A stretch of 64,000 nucleotides of DNA from Sphingobacteriaceae bacterium GW460-11-11-14-LB5 (GCA_002151545.1 CP021237.1:1302001-1366000), one strand, 5' to 3'. Shown: positions 9,068-18,438, counted from the first letter of the stretch. Translations and numbers: made by a program. The notes: generated from the letters alone by a model not told the origin.

Positions 9068-9087
9068 ATTACTAATTTTTAATTAAC

Positions 9088-12000
9088 ATGAAAAAACCTT
9101 TACTGCTTAAGCGGAAGTTTTTGCTATGCGTATCATTGGCAAGTCTATTATCCGGTGTAATCTCAGTACCTGCAAACGCTGCGATTTATTGGGATCATGC
9201 AGTACATGCTATAAAAAAGCAAGGCACAGGAACCATCAGTGGTAAGATCGTTGATGAAAAGGGCGACCCACTTCCGGGTGCAAGCATACTGATCAAGGAA
9301 TTAAACAAAGTTGTACAAAGCAAACCTGATGGTAGCTTTAGCATAAATGTTCCGGACGGAACCTACAATATTCAGGTAAGTTTCATCTCTTACACGGCTG
9401 TAACCTTAAATAAAGTTGTAGCGAAAAGCAACGAAACAATCACCCTAAATGTAACCCTTAAAGGAGAGACCGGAAGTTTAAACGAGGTGATTGTTGTAGG
9501 ATATGGCACCCAGAAGAGAGAAAATGCAACCGGGGCGGTTGATCAGATTACCTCTAAGAGCATTGAGAACAGACCGATTACCAACCTTACACAAGGGCTT
9601 CAGGGACTTCTTCCAAATCTAAATCTGAAAATGATGGATGGTAAGCCCACCCAGTCACCCAGCTATAATATCAGGGGTACAACTTCCATCGGTCAGGGTG
9701 GGAGTGCGCTGATCCTGATCGATGGTTTTGAGGGAGACCCGAGTCTGCTTAATCCCAACGATGTTGAGAGTGTCTCCATCTTAAAGGATGCTGCCTCTGC
9801 AGCCATTTATGGTGCACGGGGTGTTTTTGGTGTTGTGCTGATCACCACTAAAAAAGCTGAAAAAGGGCGCACAAGTGTTGCATATTCATCCAATTACTCA
9901 ATAAAAAGCCCATTGCAGGTTCCAGATTATGTAACTGATGGTTACACCTGGGCAAAAATGTTTGCTGAAGCTTTTGTAAATGGCGATGGTGCTTTTCCTC
10001 AAAATGCGAACAAAACCCAGAAATTCTCGCAGGCATATCTTGATGAGTTTAAGAAAAGAGCAGAATCTGGTCAGCCTTACAATCAGATCGAGGTTAATCC
10101 AACTACAGGAGAATATACTTATTATGGCAGCACCGATTATTATGCCGAGCTGTATAAAAAGAATACTGCTGCCTTTGAAAATAACCTGTCGGTAAGTGGT
10201 GGTGGTGATAAAGCTTCATTTCTGGTTTCAGGACGTTTCTTAAATCAGGGCGGTTTGTTTAGATACAACAGCGATGATTATGATATGAAAAATATCCGTG
10301 CAAGAGGTGCTGTTCAGGTTTTTCCATGGCTGAGTATCGAAAACAATGCCGATTACTCCGTGATGAATTATCACAATCCAATTAACGTTGGTGAAGGTGG
10401 CGGTATATGGCGGAACATTGCCGACGAAGGAAAGCCAACAATGCCTTTGTTTAATCCTGATGGATCATTAACTTTCGCCTCTGCATATACCGTTGGCGAT
10501 TTTATCTACGGCAAAAACGGGATTGATACCCGACGTCAGGTTTTTAGGAATATTACAGGCTTACGAAGCAGTTTTTTAAACAATAAATTAAGGGTAAATG
10601 CTGATTTTACCTTTCGCAATACCAATAACGATATCGACCAGAAAAGGGTGCAGGTGCCTTATAGCAATGTACGCGGCGTAACGGCCTACGTAGGGACAAC
10701 CACTAACGATCTGTTGTTTGATAAACGGGAAACGAATTACCTGGCCACTAATATTTATGCCGAGTTCGAAAACCGTTTCGGGGCTGATCATTATTTAAAA
10801 GTAATGGCAGGTTACAATTATGAGCAATCTACTTATAACCGCGTTGCCATTCAGCGAAATGGAATTATTTTTGAAGACGCCACAGACCTCAACCTCGCTT
10901 TGGGCCAATCAATCAACACAGGTGGAGGATATGAGCAGTGGGCTATTTTGGGTGGTTTCTCCAGGTTAAACTACGCTTTTAAAGATCGTTATCTGGTAGA
11001 GGTAAATGCACGTTATGATGGATCATCAAAATTCCCTTCAAATCAGCGTTATGGATTTTTTCCTTCAGTTTCAGCAGGATGGAGGATCAATAAAGAGCCT
11101 TTCTGGAAAGTATCTGATAAATTTATTTCCGATTTAAAATTAAGGGCTTCTTACGGATCTCTTGGAAACGGTAATATTGCTTCCTACGCATTTCAGGAGA
11201 TCTTCAATATCAGCCAATCCAATGTTATTCTGAATGGTGTTAAACCACAAACAACCAAAATTCCGGCAGTATTGCCAGATGGCTTAACCTGGGAAACCTC
11301 TACCACGACCAACTTTGGTTTAGATCTGACCATGCTTTCAGGCCGTTTGACATTCACAGGAGATGCTTATGTCCGTAAAACTACTGATATGTTTACTTTC
11401 GGGCTTACGCCACCCGCAGTGTTTGGGGCCGATGTTCCCAAAGGGAACTATGCAGACTTAACAACCCGTGGCTGGGAAGTTTCGGTAGGCTGGAATGACC
11501 GGATCGGAAGATCGGATAAGCCCTTCAGGTATAATGTGAGGCTAACCCTTTCTGATAACAAAACCAAGATCGATAAATACAATAATCCGGATAAGTTATT
11601 GAGCGATTATTACGAAGGACAAACTTTGGGAGAAATTTGGGGCTATGAAACCGAAGGTTTCTTTATTGATGATGCCGATATAGCAGCTCATGCCAAACAG
11701 GATCCACAGATGAGGGCATCTCCAACAGGTAAATGGTTCCCTGGCGATATCAAACTTAAAGACCTGAATGGAGATGGTTTTATCAACGTAGGCGAGAATA
11801 AAGTGGGCAAATCCGGAGATAGAAAAATCATCGGTAATTCGGCACCAAGATATCTTTATGGTATTAATCTGGGTGCAGACTGGCATAATATCTCATTTTC
11901 TGTATTCTTCCAGGGGGTAGGCAAACAACAATGGTACCCAAGCACCGAAACAGAAATGTTCTGGGGGCAGTATAACAGGCCATATAACAATATCCCAACT

Positions 12001-12396
12001 TTTCATTTGGGCAATATGTGGACACCACAGAACACCGATGCCTACTTCCCAAGAACAATGTCGAGGGCGGCATCGAGTAATACCAACCGTACACTTGGCG
12101 TGGCGCAAACAAAATACCTGCAAAATGTGGCTTACCTGAGAATGAAAAACCTTCAGGTGGGATATAACCTGCCAGCCAAATGGATAAACAAGATTGGTGC
12201 ACGCAGTGCGAAGGTGTTTTTCTCGGGTGAAAACCTATTTACCTACTCGCCGATGTACAAAATTGTAAAACATACCATCGATGTAGAAAATGCCGTGCCT
12301 TCAGATCAGGACCTGAATCCAAACAGTACAAATGGTGATGGTTATAACTATCCTTTAATGAAATCTTACTCCTTTGGATTAAACATTGGTTTTTAA
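9088..12396 (+). CDS. SusC/RagA-family TonB-dependent outer-membrane transporter
   Basis: 1102 residues, the usual SusC length. After a signal peptide (ends about VPANA) comes a carboxypeptidase D regulatory-like domain, residues about 48-125 (TISGKIVDEKGDPLPGASILI). The SusC plug signature follows (LNEVIVVGYGTQKRENATGA, then SVSILKDAASAAIYGARGVFGVVLITTKK). The rest is a 22-strand barrel ending in SFGLNIGF with a terminal Phe. It imports a ligand captured by SusD, driven by TonB. There is no N-terminal STN domain, so it is probably not a signalling transducer. It is first in an operon with SusD at 12421 and the EEP enzyme at 14228. The imported substrate cannot be read from sequence. Confidence 0.97.
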   Translation: MKKPLLLKRKFLLCVSLASLLSGVISVPANAAIYWDHAVHAIKKQGTGTISGKIVDEKGDPLPGASILIKELNKVVQSKPDGSFSINVPDGTYNIQVSFISYTAVTLNKVVAKSNETITLNVTLKGETGSLNEVIVVGYGTQKRENATGAVDQITSKSIENRPITNLTQGLQGLLPNLNLKMMDGKPTQSPSYNIRGTTSIGQGGSALILIDGFEGDPSLLNPNDVESVSILKDAASAAIYGARGVFGVVLITTKKAEKGRTSVAYSSNYSIKSPLQVPDYVTDGYTWAKMFAEAFVNGDGAFPQNANKTQKFSQAYLDEFKKRAESGQPYNQIEVNPTTGEYTYYGSTDYYAELYKKNTAAFENNLSVSGGGDKASFLVSGRFLNQGGLFRYNSDDYDMKNIRARGAVQVFPWLSIENNADYSVMNYHNPINVGEGGGIWRNIADEGKPTMPLFNPDGSLTFASAYTVGDFIYGKNGIDTRRQVFRNITGLRSSFLNNKLRVNADFTFRNTNNDIDQKRVQVPYSNVRGVTAYVGTTTNDLLFDKRETNYLATNIYAEFENRFGADHYLKVMAGYNYEQSTYNRVAIQRNGIIFEDATDLNLALGQSINTGGGYEQWAILGGFSRLNYAFKDRYLVEVNARYDGSSKFPSNQRYGFFPSVSAGWRINKEPFWKVSDKFISDLKLRASYGSLGNGNIASYAFQEIFNISQSNVILNGVKPQTTKIPAVLPDGLTWETSTTTNFGLDLTMLSGRLTFTGDAYVRKTTDMFTFGLTPPAVFGADVPKGNYADLTTRGWEVSVGWNDRIGRSDKPFRYNVRLTLSDNKTKIDKYNNPDKLLSDYYEGQTLGEIWGYETEGFFIDDADIAAHAKQDPQMRASPTGKWFPGDIKLKDLNGDGFINVGENKVGKSGDRKIIGNSAPRYLYGINLGADWHNISFSVFFQGVGKQQWYPSTETEMFWGQYNRPYNNIPTFHLGNMWTPQNTDAYFPRTMSRAASSNTNRTLGVAQTKYLQNVAYLRMKNLQVGYNLPAKWINKIGARSAKVFFSGENLFTYSPMYKIVKHTIDVENAVPSDQDLNPNSTNGDGYNYPLMKSYSFGLNIGF

Positions 12397-12420
12397 GCTG
12401 TGGATTACTAAATAATAGAA

Positions 12421-14202
12421 ATGATGAAAAAACAATATATCTGGATTCTTTTGGCCTGCCTGAGTTTGGCCGCCTGCAAAAAGTTAGATCAGCAACCAGA
12501 ATCAACAGCCTCTAAAAAAGCTGTTTTCGGTACAGAGAACGGACTAAAATTATATACCAACTCCTTTTATGGCATGGATTTTCTTCCCAAGAATTCTACC
12601 AGCCAGGATGCAATGTCCGATTATCTGGCCGTGAAGTCCGTTCCTGATTTTATCCGCGAGGGTGGTTTTGCCGCCAATAACAGCTCTGGCTGGACCTGGA
12701 GAGATTTAAGGAACATTAATTATTTTATCGAAAACTGTAACGATCCCGCCGTGTCAGCTACAGTTCGCAATAACTACCTGGGTATAGCACGTTATTTCCG
12801 TGCTTATTTTTATATGGAAAAGGTAAAGCGTTTTGGCGATGTACCCTGGATTAACAAGCCTTTAGATATTGACGACCCGGCATTAAATGCAGGCAGAAAT
12901 AAAAGAGAACTGGTTATGGATTCAGTACTGGCCGATATCAATTTTGCCTGCGCCAATATTCTGGCCACCAACGATGCCAGCAGAACCACAATTACCAAAT
13001 GGGTAGCCTATGCCTACAAATCCCGGATCTGTCTTTTTGAAGGCACGTACAGGAAATATCATACCGAGTTAAGTTTGGGTGCAACGGCAAACAAATGGCT
13101 GGAAGATGCTGCCTCAGCTGCCGACGAGATTATCAAAAAGGGTGGTTATTCACTTAATACAGCTGGAGGTGCGGGGGTATCTTATCGTCAGGTATTTACA
13201 AGCAATACACCGTTGGCAAATGAAGTGCTTCAGGCAGCTGTTGCTGATGTTAACCTTGGCGTATTAAATGAGGCCAATTGGTGGTGGACCAGTGGTACCT
13301 ACGGTGCTAAAGCAAGTTTTACCCGCACCTTTATTAATACTTTCCTGAAACTGGATGGTACACCATATACCAACGATCCGGCTTATAGTACAATGCTTTT
13401 TAAAGATGAGGTGAAAAATCGTGATTTAAGATTGAAGCAAACCATCCGTTTAGGCGACTATAAAAGAATAAGCAGTGGGCAGCAAGTGCCTGCGCCGCCA
13501 GTTTTCTCTTATACCTTTACAGGTTACCAGCCGATCAAATACACACTTGATGATACTTACTTTGATGCAGGTGCCCTGAATACCAATGCAATAGCCTTAT
13601 TTCGCTATGCAGAAGTATTGCTGAATTATGCTGAGGCAAAAGCCGAACTGGGTACTTTAACTGACGCGGAGTGGGCTTTGACCATCGGTGCACTACGATC
13701 GAGGGCTGGAATTACCGGAGGCTTAAGTATCAAGCCAACCTTTGCTGATCCTTATTTAACTACCAATTACTTTCCAGGAATTACTGATGCCACCTTACTG
13801 GAGATCAGGAGAGAACGTGGTATTGAGCTGAGCCTGGAAGGACTGCGTTATGCTGATTTATTGAGATGGAAAAGAGGCCCTTTGATGGAGCAAGAATGGA
13901 ACGGTTTCTACGTGCCAGCTTTAAATACTCCTATGGATTTAAATGAGGATGGTATTCTGGATGTTGCATTTTATCAGGGAACACGCCCAACACCTGGAGT
14001 AGCAGGTGTAACTTATGTGGATGTTTCTGCAACCATTGGTGGTGCGGCCAATTCACAATTGTTGAAGAACGGTAGTTCTGGCGAACTTACCTGGATGAAA
14101 GAAATTCCACGAAAATGGAATGAGCGAAATTATTATTATCCAATTCCTTTAAGCGATCTTCAACGAAATCCTAACCTGAAACAAAACCCAGGCTGGGAAT
14201 AA
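12421..14202 (+). CDS. SusD/RagB-family outer-membrane nutrient-binding lipoprotein
   Basis: 593 residues with a lipobox (SLAAC) after a short hydrophobic segment; either of two adjacent ATGs (12421, 12424) may start it. The family layout is complete: an N-terminal SusD-like half with ARYFRAYFYMEKVKRFGDVPWI, and a C-terminal RagB/SusD half with LFRYAEVLLNYAEAKAELG and IRRERGIELSLEGLRYADLLRWKRG. It ends in YYYPIPLSDLQRNPNLKQNPGWE, the typical SusD ending. It lies 24 bases after SusC and would cap that barrel at the cell surface to bind substrate. Confidence 0.97.
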   Translation: MMKKQYIWILLACLSLAACKKLDQQPESTASKKAVFGTENGLKLYTNSFYGMDFLPKNSTSQDAMSDYLAVKSVPDFIREGGFAANNSSGWTWRDLRNINYFIENCNDPAVSATVRNNYLGIARYFRAYFYMEKVKRFGDVPWINKPLDIDDPALNAGRNKRELVMDSVLADINFACANILATNDASRTTITKWVAYAYKSRICLFEGTYRKYHTELSLGATANKWLEDAASAADEIIKKGGYSLNTAGGAGVSYRQVFTSNTPLANEVLQAAVADVNLGVLNEANWWWTSGTYGAKASFTRTFINTFLKLDGTPYTNDPAYSTMLFKDEVKNRDLRLKQTIRLGDYKRISSGQQVPAPPVFSYTFTGYQPIKYTLDDTYFDAGALNTNAIALFRYAEVLLNYAEAKAELGTLTDAEWALTIGALRSRAGITGGLSIKPTFADPYLTTNYFPGITDATLLEIRRERGIELSLEGLRYADLLRWKRGPLMEQEWNGFYVPALNTPMDLNEDGILDVAFYQGTRPTPGVAGVTYVDVSATIGGAANSQLLKNGSSGELTWMKEIPRKWNERNYYYPIPLSDLQRNPNLKQNPGWE

Positions 14203-14227
14203 TTACTGATTTAACAGATAAATAAAA

Positions 14228-15067
14228 ATGAAAATAAAATTATTGTTGACTGCACTATTATTATCCTTAACTACATTGGTGGTGAAGGCGCAGCAGATTA
14301 CCATTGGTACCTTTAATATCCGTTATGATAACCCTGCTGATTCAGGTAATTTATGGATAAACAGGGCGCCTGTTGTTGCTAACCTTATCCGCTTTCATAA
14401 GTTCGATGTACTTGGAATTCAGGAAGGTTTAAAAAACCAGTTGGATGATATTTCTAATGCCCTGCCAGAATACGCGCGGTATGGCAAGGGAAGAGATGAC
14501 GGTAAAGATGGAGGGGAACATTCTGCTGTTTTTTATCGTAAAGATCGTTTTAAACTGCTTAAAAGTGGTGACTTCTGGTTATCTGAAAGCCCTGATCAGC
14601 CAGGGAAAGGATGGGACGCCACCTGCTGCAATAGAATTTGCTCATGGGTTTTCCTTGAAGATGTGCAAAGCAAAAAGAAGTTTTATGCCTTTAATGTACA
14701 CTATGATCATCAGGGGGTTGTTGCCCGTAAAGAAAGCAGTAAACTAATCTTAAAAAAGATAGCTGAAATTGCCGGTGATGCACCAGCCTTGTTAACCGGC
14801 GATTTAAATGGGGGCAGAGACAGCGAATGGTATCAAAGAATCGCAACTTCAGGTGTTTTATCAGATACACATACAAAAGTTAAGTTTCCGTATGCCAATA
14901 ATTCATCTTCAAATGGGTTCCGCACGCCACGTGGGCAAACCGTAATTGATCATATCTTTATAAGCAAACAATTTACAGCAACCAGGTGGGGCATTTTGAC
15001 GGATACCTATTTTGGTAAATTTCCTTCAGATCATTTTCCGGTATTGGCCGAAGTTGAACTGAAATAG
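14228..15067 (+). CDS. Secreted endonuclease/exonuclease/phosphatase (EEP) family hydrolase
   Basis: 279 residues with a signal peptide ending in VKAQQ. The metal-dependent EEP fold is complete: FNIRYD (Asn), GIQEG (catalytic Glu), NVHYDHQG (His), TGDLNG (Asp and Asn) and the terminal SDHFPV (Asp-His pair). Members cleave phosphodiesters or phosphomonoesters, for example of nucleic acids, phospholipids or inositol phosphates. It starts 25 bases after SusD and precedes a strong terminator, so it is the enzyme of this SusC/SusD operon. This hints that the imported ligand carries a phosphoester (inference). A DNase role is possible, but the SusD partnership makes a glycan- or lipid-linked phosphate equally likely. 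Confidence 0.93.
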   Translation: MKIKLLLTALLLSLTTLVVKAQQITIGTFNIRYDNPADSGNLWINRAPVVANLIRFHKFDVLGIQEGLKNQLDDISNALPEYARYGKGRDDGKDGGEHSAVFYRKDRFKLLKSGDFWLSESPDQPGKGWDATCCNRICSWVFLEDVQSKKKFYAFNVHYDHQGVVARKESSKLILKKIAEIAGDAPALLTGDLNGGRDSEWYQRIATSGVLSDTHTKVKFPYANNSSSNGFRTPRGQTVIDHIFISKQFTATRWGILTDTYFGKFPSDHFPVLAEVELK

Positions 15068-15103
15068 TCAAACTTCCTTAAAATTCCGGTACGGACTAAT
15101 CAT

Positions 15104-15147
15104 AAAAAAGGATCTTTTGAATAATCGTTCAAGAGATCCTTTTTTAT
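15104..15147 (+). terminator. Strong terminator of the first SusCD operon
   Basis: AAAAAAGGATCTTTTGAA pairs with TTCAAGAGATCCTTTTTT, with one bulged or mismatched region, ending in a T run. The A-rich left arm makes it potentially bidirectional. Confidence 0.88.
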
Positions 15148-15183
15148 GTATTAGATTCTGGCAAAAATTTAACCGCTTTCCTT

Positions 15184-15191
15184 TATCTTTG
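15184..15191 (+). promoter_or_regulatory. Candidate -7 promoter element TATCTTTG
   Basis: Matches TAnnTTTG, 24 bases before the GTG start of the ABC-F gene, giving a leader of roughly 17 bases. Confidence 0.5.
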
Positions 15192-15214
15192 CCGCGAATT
15201 TAATATTCCCAATC

Positions 15215-16849
15215 GTGATTAATGTAAATAACATCTCCGTTTCATTTGGCGGAACCACCCTTTTTAGCGACGTAACCTTTTCGATAAATGAAAATGATAA
15301 AATCGCCCTAATGGGTAAAAATGGTGCAGGCAAGTCGACCATTCTAAAAATTATTGCTGATGTAGCTAAACCTACTTCTGGCAGTGTAACTGGTCCGAAA
15401 GAAGCCGTAATTGCCTATTTGCCACAGCACTTGCTTACGCATGATAACGTTACTGTTTTTGAGGAAACCATGAAAGCTTTTGCAGAGGTGAATCAAATGC
15501 AAAAAGAGCTTGATGAGCTGAACGAGCAGCTTACAATTCGTACCGATTACGAAAGCGACGATTATATGAAGCTGATCGAACGGGTATCAGAACTGAGCGA
15601 GAAATTTTATTCGATTGAAGAAACCAATTACGATGCAGAGGTAGAGAAAGTATTAAAAGGCCTGGGTTTCGAACGTAAGGACTTTACCCGCCAAACCGCT
15701 GAGTTTTCGGGTGGATGGCGCATGCGTATTGAGTTAGCCAAAATTTTATTAAAGAAACCGGATCTGATTTTACTGGATGAGCCGACCAACCACATGGATA
15801 TCGAAAGTATTCAATGGCTGGAAGATTTCCTGATCAATTCGGCAAAGGCGGTGATGGTCATCTCACACGACCGTACCTTTGTAGATAACATTACCAATCG
15901 TACCATCGAGGTAACCATGGGTAGGATATACGATTACAAAGCCAAATACACCCATTACCTGCAATTGCGCGCCGAGCGTCGTGTACACCAATTAAAAGCT
16001 TACGAAGAACAGCAACGTTTTATTGCCGATAACCAGGAATTTATCGATCGTTTTAGGGGAACCTATTCTAAAACTTTACAGGTGCAATCGCGTGTAAAAA
16101 TGCTGGAGAAACTTGAAGTCATTGAAATTGATGAAGTGGATACCTCGGCATTAAGATTGAAGTTTCCTCCCTCACCACGTTCAGGTCAGTATCCGGTAAT
16201 GGTAGAAGAGCTGACCAAAACTTACGGCGATCATGTAGTTTTCGAAAAAGCATCAATGGTGATCGAGCGGGGAGAAAAAGTGGCTTTTGTGGGTAAAAAT
16301 GGTGAAGGAAAATCGACCATGATTAAAGCCATTATGAACGAGATTGATTTTGAAGGTGGTTTAAAGGTAGGGCACAATGCTAAAATTGGCTATTTTGCTC
16401 AAAATCAGGCGGCTTTACTTGATGAGAACCTAACGGTATTCGAAACCATTGATCAGATTCCGTTAAGCGATGGCTCAATAAAAATCAAAGACCTTTTAGG
16501 CGCTTTTATGTTCAGTGGCGATGATACCACCAAAAAGGTGAAGGTACTTTCAGGTGGAGAGAAAACCCGTTTGGCCATGATCAAGCTGTTGTTAGAACCC
16601 GTAAATGTATTAATCCTCGATGAGCCAACCAACCATTTGGATATGAAAACCAAAGACATTATTAAAGATGCGTTGAAAGATTTTGATGGTACTTTGATTT
16701 TGGTATCACACGACCGCGATTTCTTAGATGGATTGGTACAAAAAGTATTTGAATTTGGCAATAAACGTGTTCGTGAACATTTTGAAGATATCAAAGGTTT
16801 CTTAGCCTATAAAAAAATGAATAGCCTGAAGGAAATTGAGCAAAGCTAA
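15215..16849 (+). CDS. ABC-F family ATPase (ribosome-associated type)
   Basis: 544 residues with two ABC domains and no membrane segment. The first Walker A is GKNGAGKST (residues 34-42), with signature FSGGWRMR and Walker B LILLDEPTNHMD. The second has GKNGEGKST, LSGGEKTR and LILDEPTNHLD. The charged linker between them (YLQLRAERRVHQLKAYEEQQ) is the P-site tRNA interaction motif region of ABC-F proteins, and the domain ends are of the Uup/EttA/YbiT type. These proteins bind the ribosomal E site and act in translation, not transport. The start is GTG at 15215; no in-frame ATG lies nearby, and the family N-terminus (INVNNISVSFGG) fits it. It has its own promoter and terminator. Confidence 0.95.
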   Translation: MINVNNISVSFGGTTLFSDVTFSINENDKIALMGKNGAGKSTILKIIADVAKPTSGSVTGPKEAVIAYLPQHLLTHDNVTVFEETMKAFAEVNQMQKELDELNEQLTIRTDYESDDYMKLIERVSELSEKFYSIEETNYDAEVEKVLKGLGFERKDFTRQTAEFSGGWRMRIELAKILLKKPDLILLDEPTNHMDIESIQWLEDFLINSAKAVMVISHDRTFVDNITNRTIEVTMGRIYDYKAKYTHYLQLRAERRVHQLKAYEEQQRFIADNQEFIDRFRGTYSKTLQVQSRVKMLEKLEVIEIDEVDTSALRLKFPPSPRSGQYPVMVEELTKTYGDHVVFEKASMVIERGEKVAFVGKNGEGKSTMIKAIMNEIDFEGGLKVGHNAKIGYFAQNQAALLDENLTVFETIDQIPLSDGSIKIKDLLGAFMFSGDDTTKKVKVLSGGEKTRLAMIKLLLEPVNVLILDEPTNHLDMKTKDIIKDALKDFDGTLILVSHDRDFLDGLVQKVFEFGNKRVREHFEDIKGFLAYKKMNSLKEIEQS

Positions 16850-16873
16850 ATCAGATTTCCAATAAAAATTTTG

Positions 16874-16903
16874 AAAGCAGTTCTGAAAAGGACTGCTTTT
16901 TTG
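16874..16903 (+). terminator. Terminator after the ABC-F gene
   Basis: AAAGCAGTTC / GGACTGCTTT stem with a loop of about 7 bases, followed by a T run. Confidence 0.8.
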
Positions 16904-17063
16904 TTTGAAGCGGATTTTTGAGTTTGTCAGTATATACCAGATTACCAGGTCAACTCACCAGCTTTTTCATTATAGTATTGGCAATTCTGTATTTTTTTAG
17001 GCCATTCTTTTTGCAAAATCCTTAATGTATCATGCTGATTATTTAATATTTATAATAAATCTA

Positions 17064-17084
17064 CTATATCCATAGATAATATAG
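17064..17084. promoter_or_regulatory. Candidate operator CTATAT-N9-ATATAG upstream of the sulfatase operon
   Basis: A 6-bp inverted repeat with a 9-base spacer that contains TCCATAGATA, itself nearly symmetric. It ends ten bases before the -7 element at 17094, so it would cover the -33 region. I do not know the regulator. Confidence 0.4.
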
Positions 17085-17093
17085 ATATATTTA

Positions 17094-17101
17094 TATATTT
17101 G
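17094..17101 (+). promoter_or_regulatory. -7 promoter element TATATTTG of the sulfatase operon
   Basis: Perfect TAnnTTTG match. It lies 26 bases before the start codon of the cysteine-rich leader ORF and 192 bases before the formylglycine-generating enzyme, so the leader ORF would be the first thing translated. Confidence 0.6.
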
Positions 17102-17126
17102 CACTGTCAATGTTACACATAACGAT

Positions 17127-17240
17127 ATGAACCATCTTTACATTAACAAATCTACTCGACCTGATTTTAAGTTGAATGTTGTTTTAAGCCATGCTGAAAC
17201 CTGTTGTAGAATAGATGCAGATTGTTGTATGTGCAGCTAA
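17127..17240 (+). CDS. 37-codon cysteine-rich leader ORF, putative attenuator peptide
   Basis: ATG 17127 to TAA 17238-17240. The peptide begins MNHLYINKSTRPDFKLNVVL and ends HAETCCRIDADCCMCS. Five of its last 13 residues are Cys (positions 25, 26, 32, 33, 35), all near the stop codon, as amino-acid codons are placed in transcription or translation attenuator peptides. It sits directly after a TATATTTG promoter element and 52 bases before the start of a formylglycine-generating enzyme in a sulfatase operon. Cysteine-rich upstream ORFs that sense cysteine are known before sulfur genes in Actinobacteria; I know of no described Bacteroidota example. The TGTTGT codon pairs could pair weakly (5 bp) with ACAAC at 17240-17244 after the stop. 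Coding status and role are inferred from composition and position. Confidence 0.6.
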   Translation: MNHLYINKSTRPDFKLNVVLSHAETCCRIDADCCMCS

Positions 17241-17292
17241 CAACCAAGCGCTCGTCACAAACATTATTTAGTATATCCTTATTATCCCTTTT

Positions 17293-18438
17293 ATGAATCT
17301 CCTTTTCAGGAAACTGGTAATCAGCTCTTTGGTTATTTTTCTGGCATGCCCTTTTTTGAACTTCAGGCAGGCATACCCGGTGGTTAAATCTCATCCGGTG
17401 GCTGATGCTGTTTTATCTTGCTGTTCAGCTAAGCTTCCAAACAGGTATGGAGTGAAGTTTACAACATTAAACCAGTCTAAAGAAAATACACCCGGTGTTG
17501 CGGTAAAGACCATCAGTGGAATGGTTTGGATAAAGGGCGGAAGTTATTTAATGGGGGGCGACGATAAGCAGGCACAGGCCGATGAATATCCGAAGCACCG
17601 GGTAAGTGTTAAAGGTTTTTATATTGATGTGACCGAAGTAACCAATGCCCAGTTTAAAAAGTTCGTCGATGCAACACATTATAAAACTACTGCTGAGCGC
17701 ACGCCCGACTGGGAGGTGATCAAAAAACAGCTTCCGCCTAATACGCCTAAACCTGACCCCAGTTTACTCGTAAAAGCTTCGCTGGTTTTTAAGCCAAGTG
17801 TCAATAAGGTCGATTTAAATGATTATTCTCAATGGTGGGTATGGACCAAAAATGCGGATTGGAAACATCCCCATGGGCCAAAGAGCGATATTAAAAATAA
17901 AGATAATTACCCTGTGGTCCACATCTCTTTTGAAGATGCAATAGCTTATTGTAAATGGGCGGGAAAACGTTTACCAACCGAAGCGGAATGGGAGTGGGCA
18001 GCGAGGGGTGGACTCGAAAATAAAATCTATCCCTGGGGTAATGAAGCCCTCAACGCAGGCAAAGTGAAAGCAAACACCTGGGAAGGAGAATTTCCTAATC
18101 AAAACGCGAAGAAAGATGGCTACTATTATGCCGCACCGGTAAAGTCTTATCAGCCCAATAACTATGGGCTGTACGATATGGCGGGTAATGTATGGGAGTG
18201 GTGCTCAGATTATTACGATAGCCGGTATTATGCAAGTGCCAAAGTTTTCGATAACCCCAGAGGTCCGGCTAAATCTTTTGATCCTGACGATACTTTTGCC
18301 ATAAAAAGATTGATCAGAGGTGGTTCCTTTTTATGTAATGCCAGCTATTGCTCCGGATATCGGGTTGCAAGGCGAATGAAAACATCAGAAGACAGCAGTC
18401 TGGAGCACCTTGGCTTCAGATGTGTAAAAGATAAATAA
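17293..18438 (+). CDS. Secreted formylglycine-generating enzyme (sulfatase-modifying factor family)
   Basis: 381 residues. An N-terminal hydrophobic segment (residues about 7-22) predicts export. The FGE-sulfatase domain spans residues about 75-380: GMVWIKGGSYLMGGDD, FYIDVTEVTNAQFKKFVDAT, PVVHISFEDAIAYCKWAGKR, LPTEAEWEWAARGG, GLYDMAGNVWEWCSDYY and GFRC at the end. GGSFLCNASYCSGYRVARR carries both catalytic cysteines (Cys348 and Cys353) at the spacing of true FGE enzymes, which bind copper and oxidise the sulfatase Cys to formylglycine; many FGE-like proteins lack them. So it is probably an active maturase for the sulfatase at 23306. Its start follows the Cys-rich leader ORF by 52 bases, and it precedes SusC by 161 bases. 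An export signal implies periplasmic maturation, unusual since maturation is often cytoplasmic. Confidence 0.93.
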   Translation: MNLLFRKLVISSLVIFLACPFLNFRQAYPVVKSHPVADAVLSCCSAKLPNRYGVKFTTLNQSKENTPGVAVKTISGMVWIKGGSYLMGGDDKQAQADEYPKHRVSVKGFYIDVTEVTNAQFKKFVDATHYKTTAERTPDWEVIKKQLPPNTPKPDPSLLVKASLVFKPSVNKVDLNDYSQWWVWTKNADWKHPHGPKSDIKNKDNYPVVHISFEDAIAYCKWAGKRLPTEAEWEWAARGGLENKIYPWGNEALNAGKVKANTWEGEFPNQNAKKDGYYYAAPVKSYQPNNYGLYDMAGNVWEWCSDYYDSRYYASAKVFDNPRGPAKSFDPDDTFAIKRLIRGGSFLCNASYCSGYRVARRMKTSEDSSLEHLGFRCVKDK

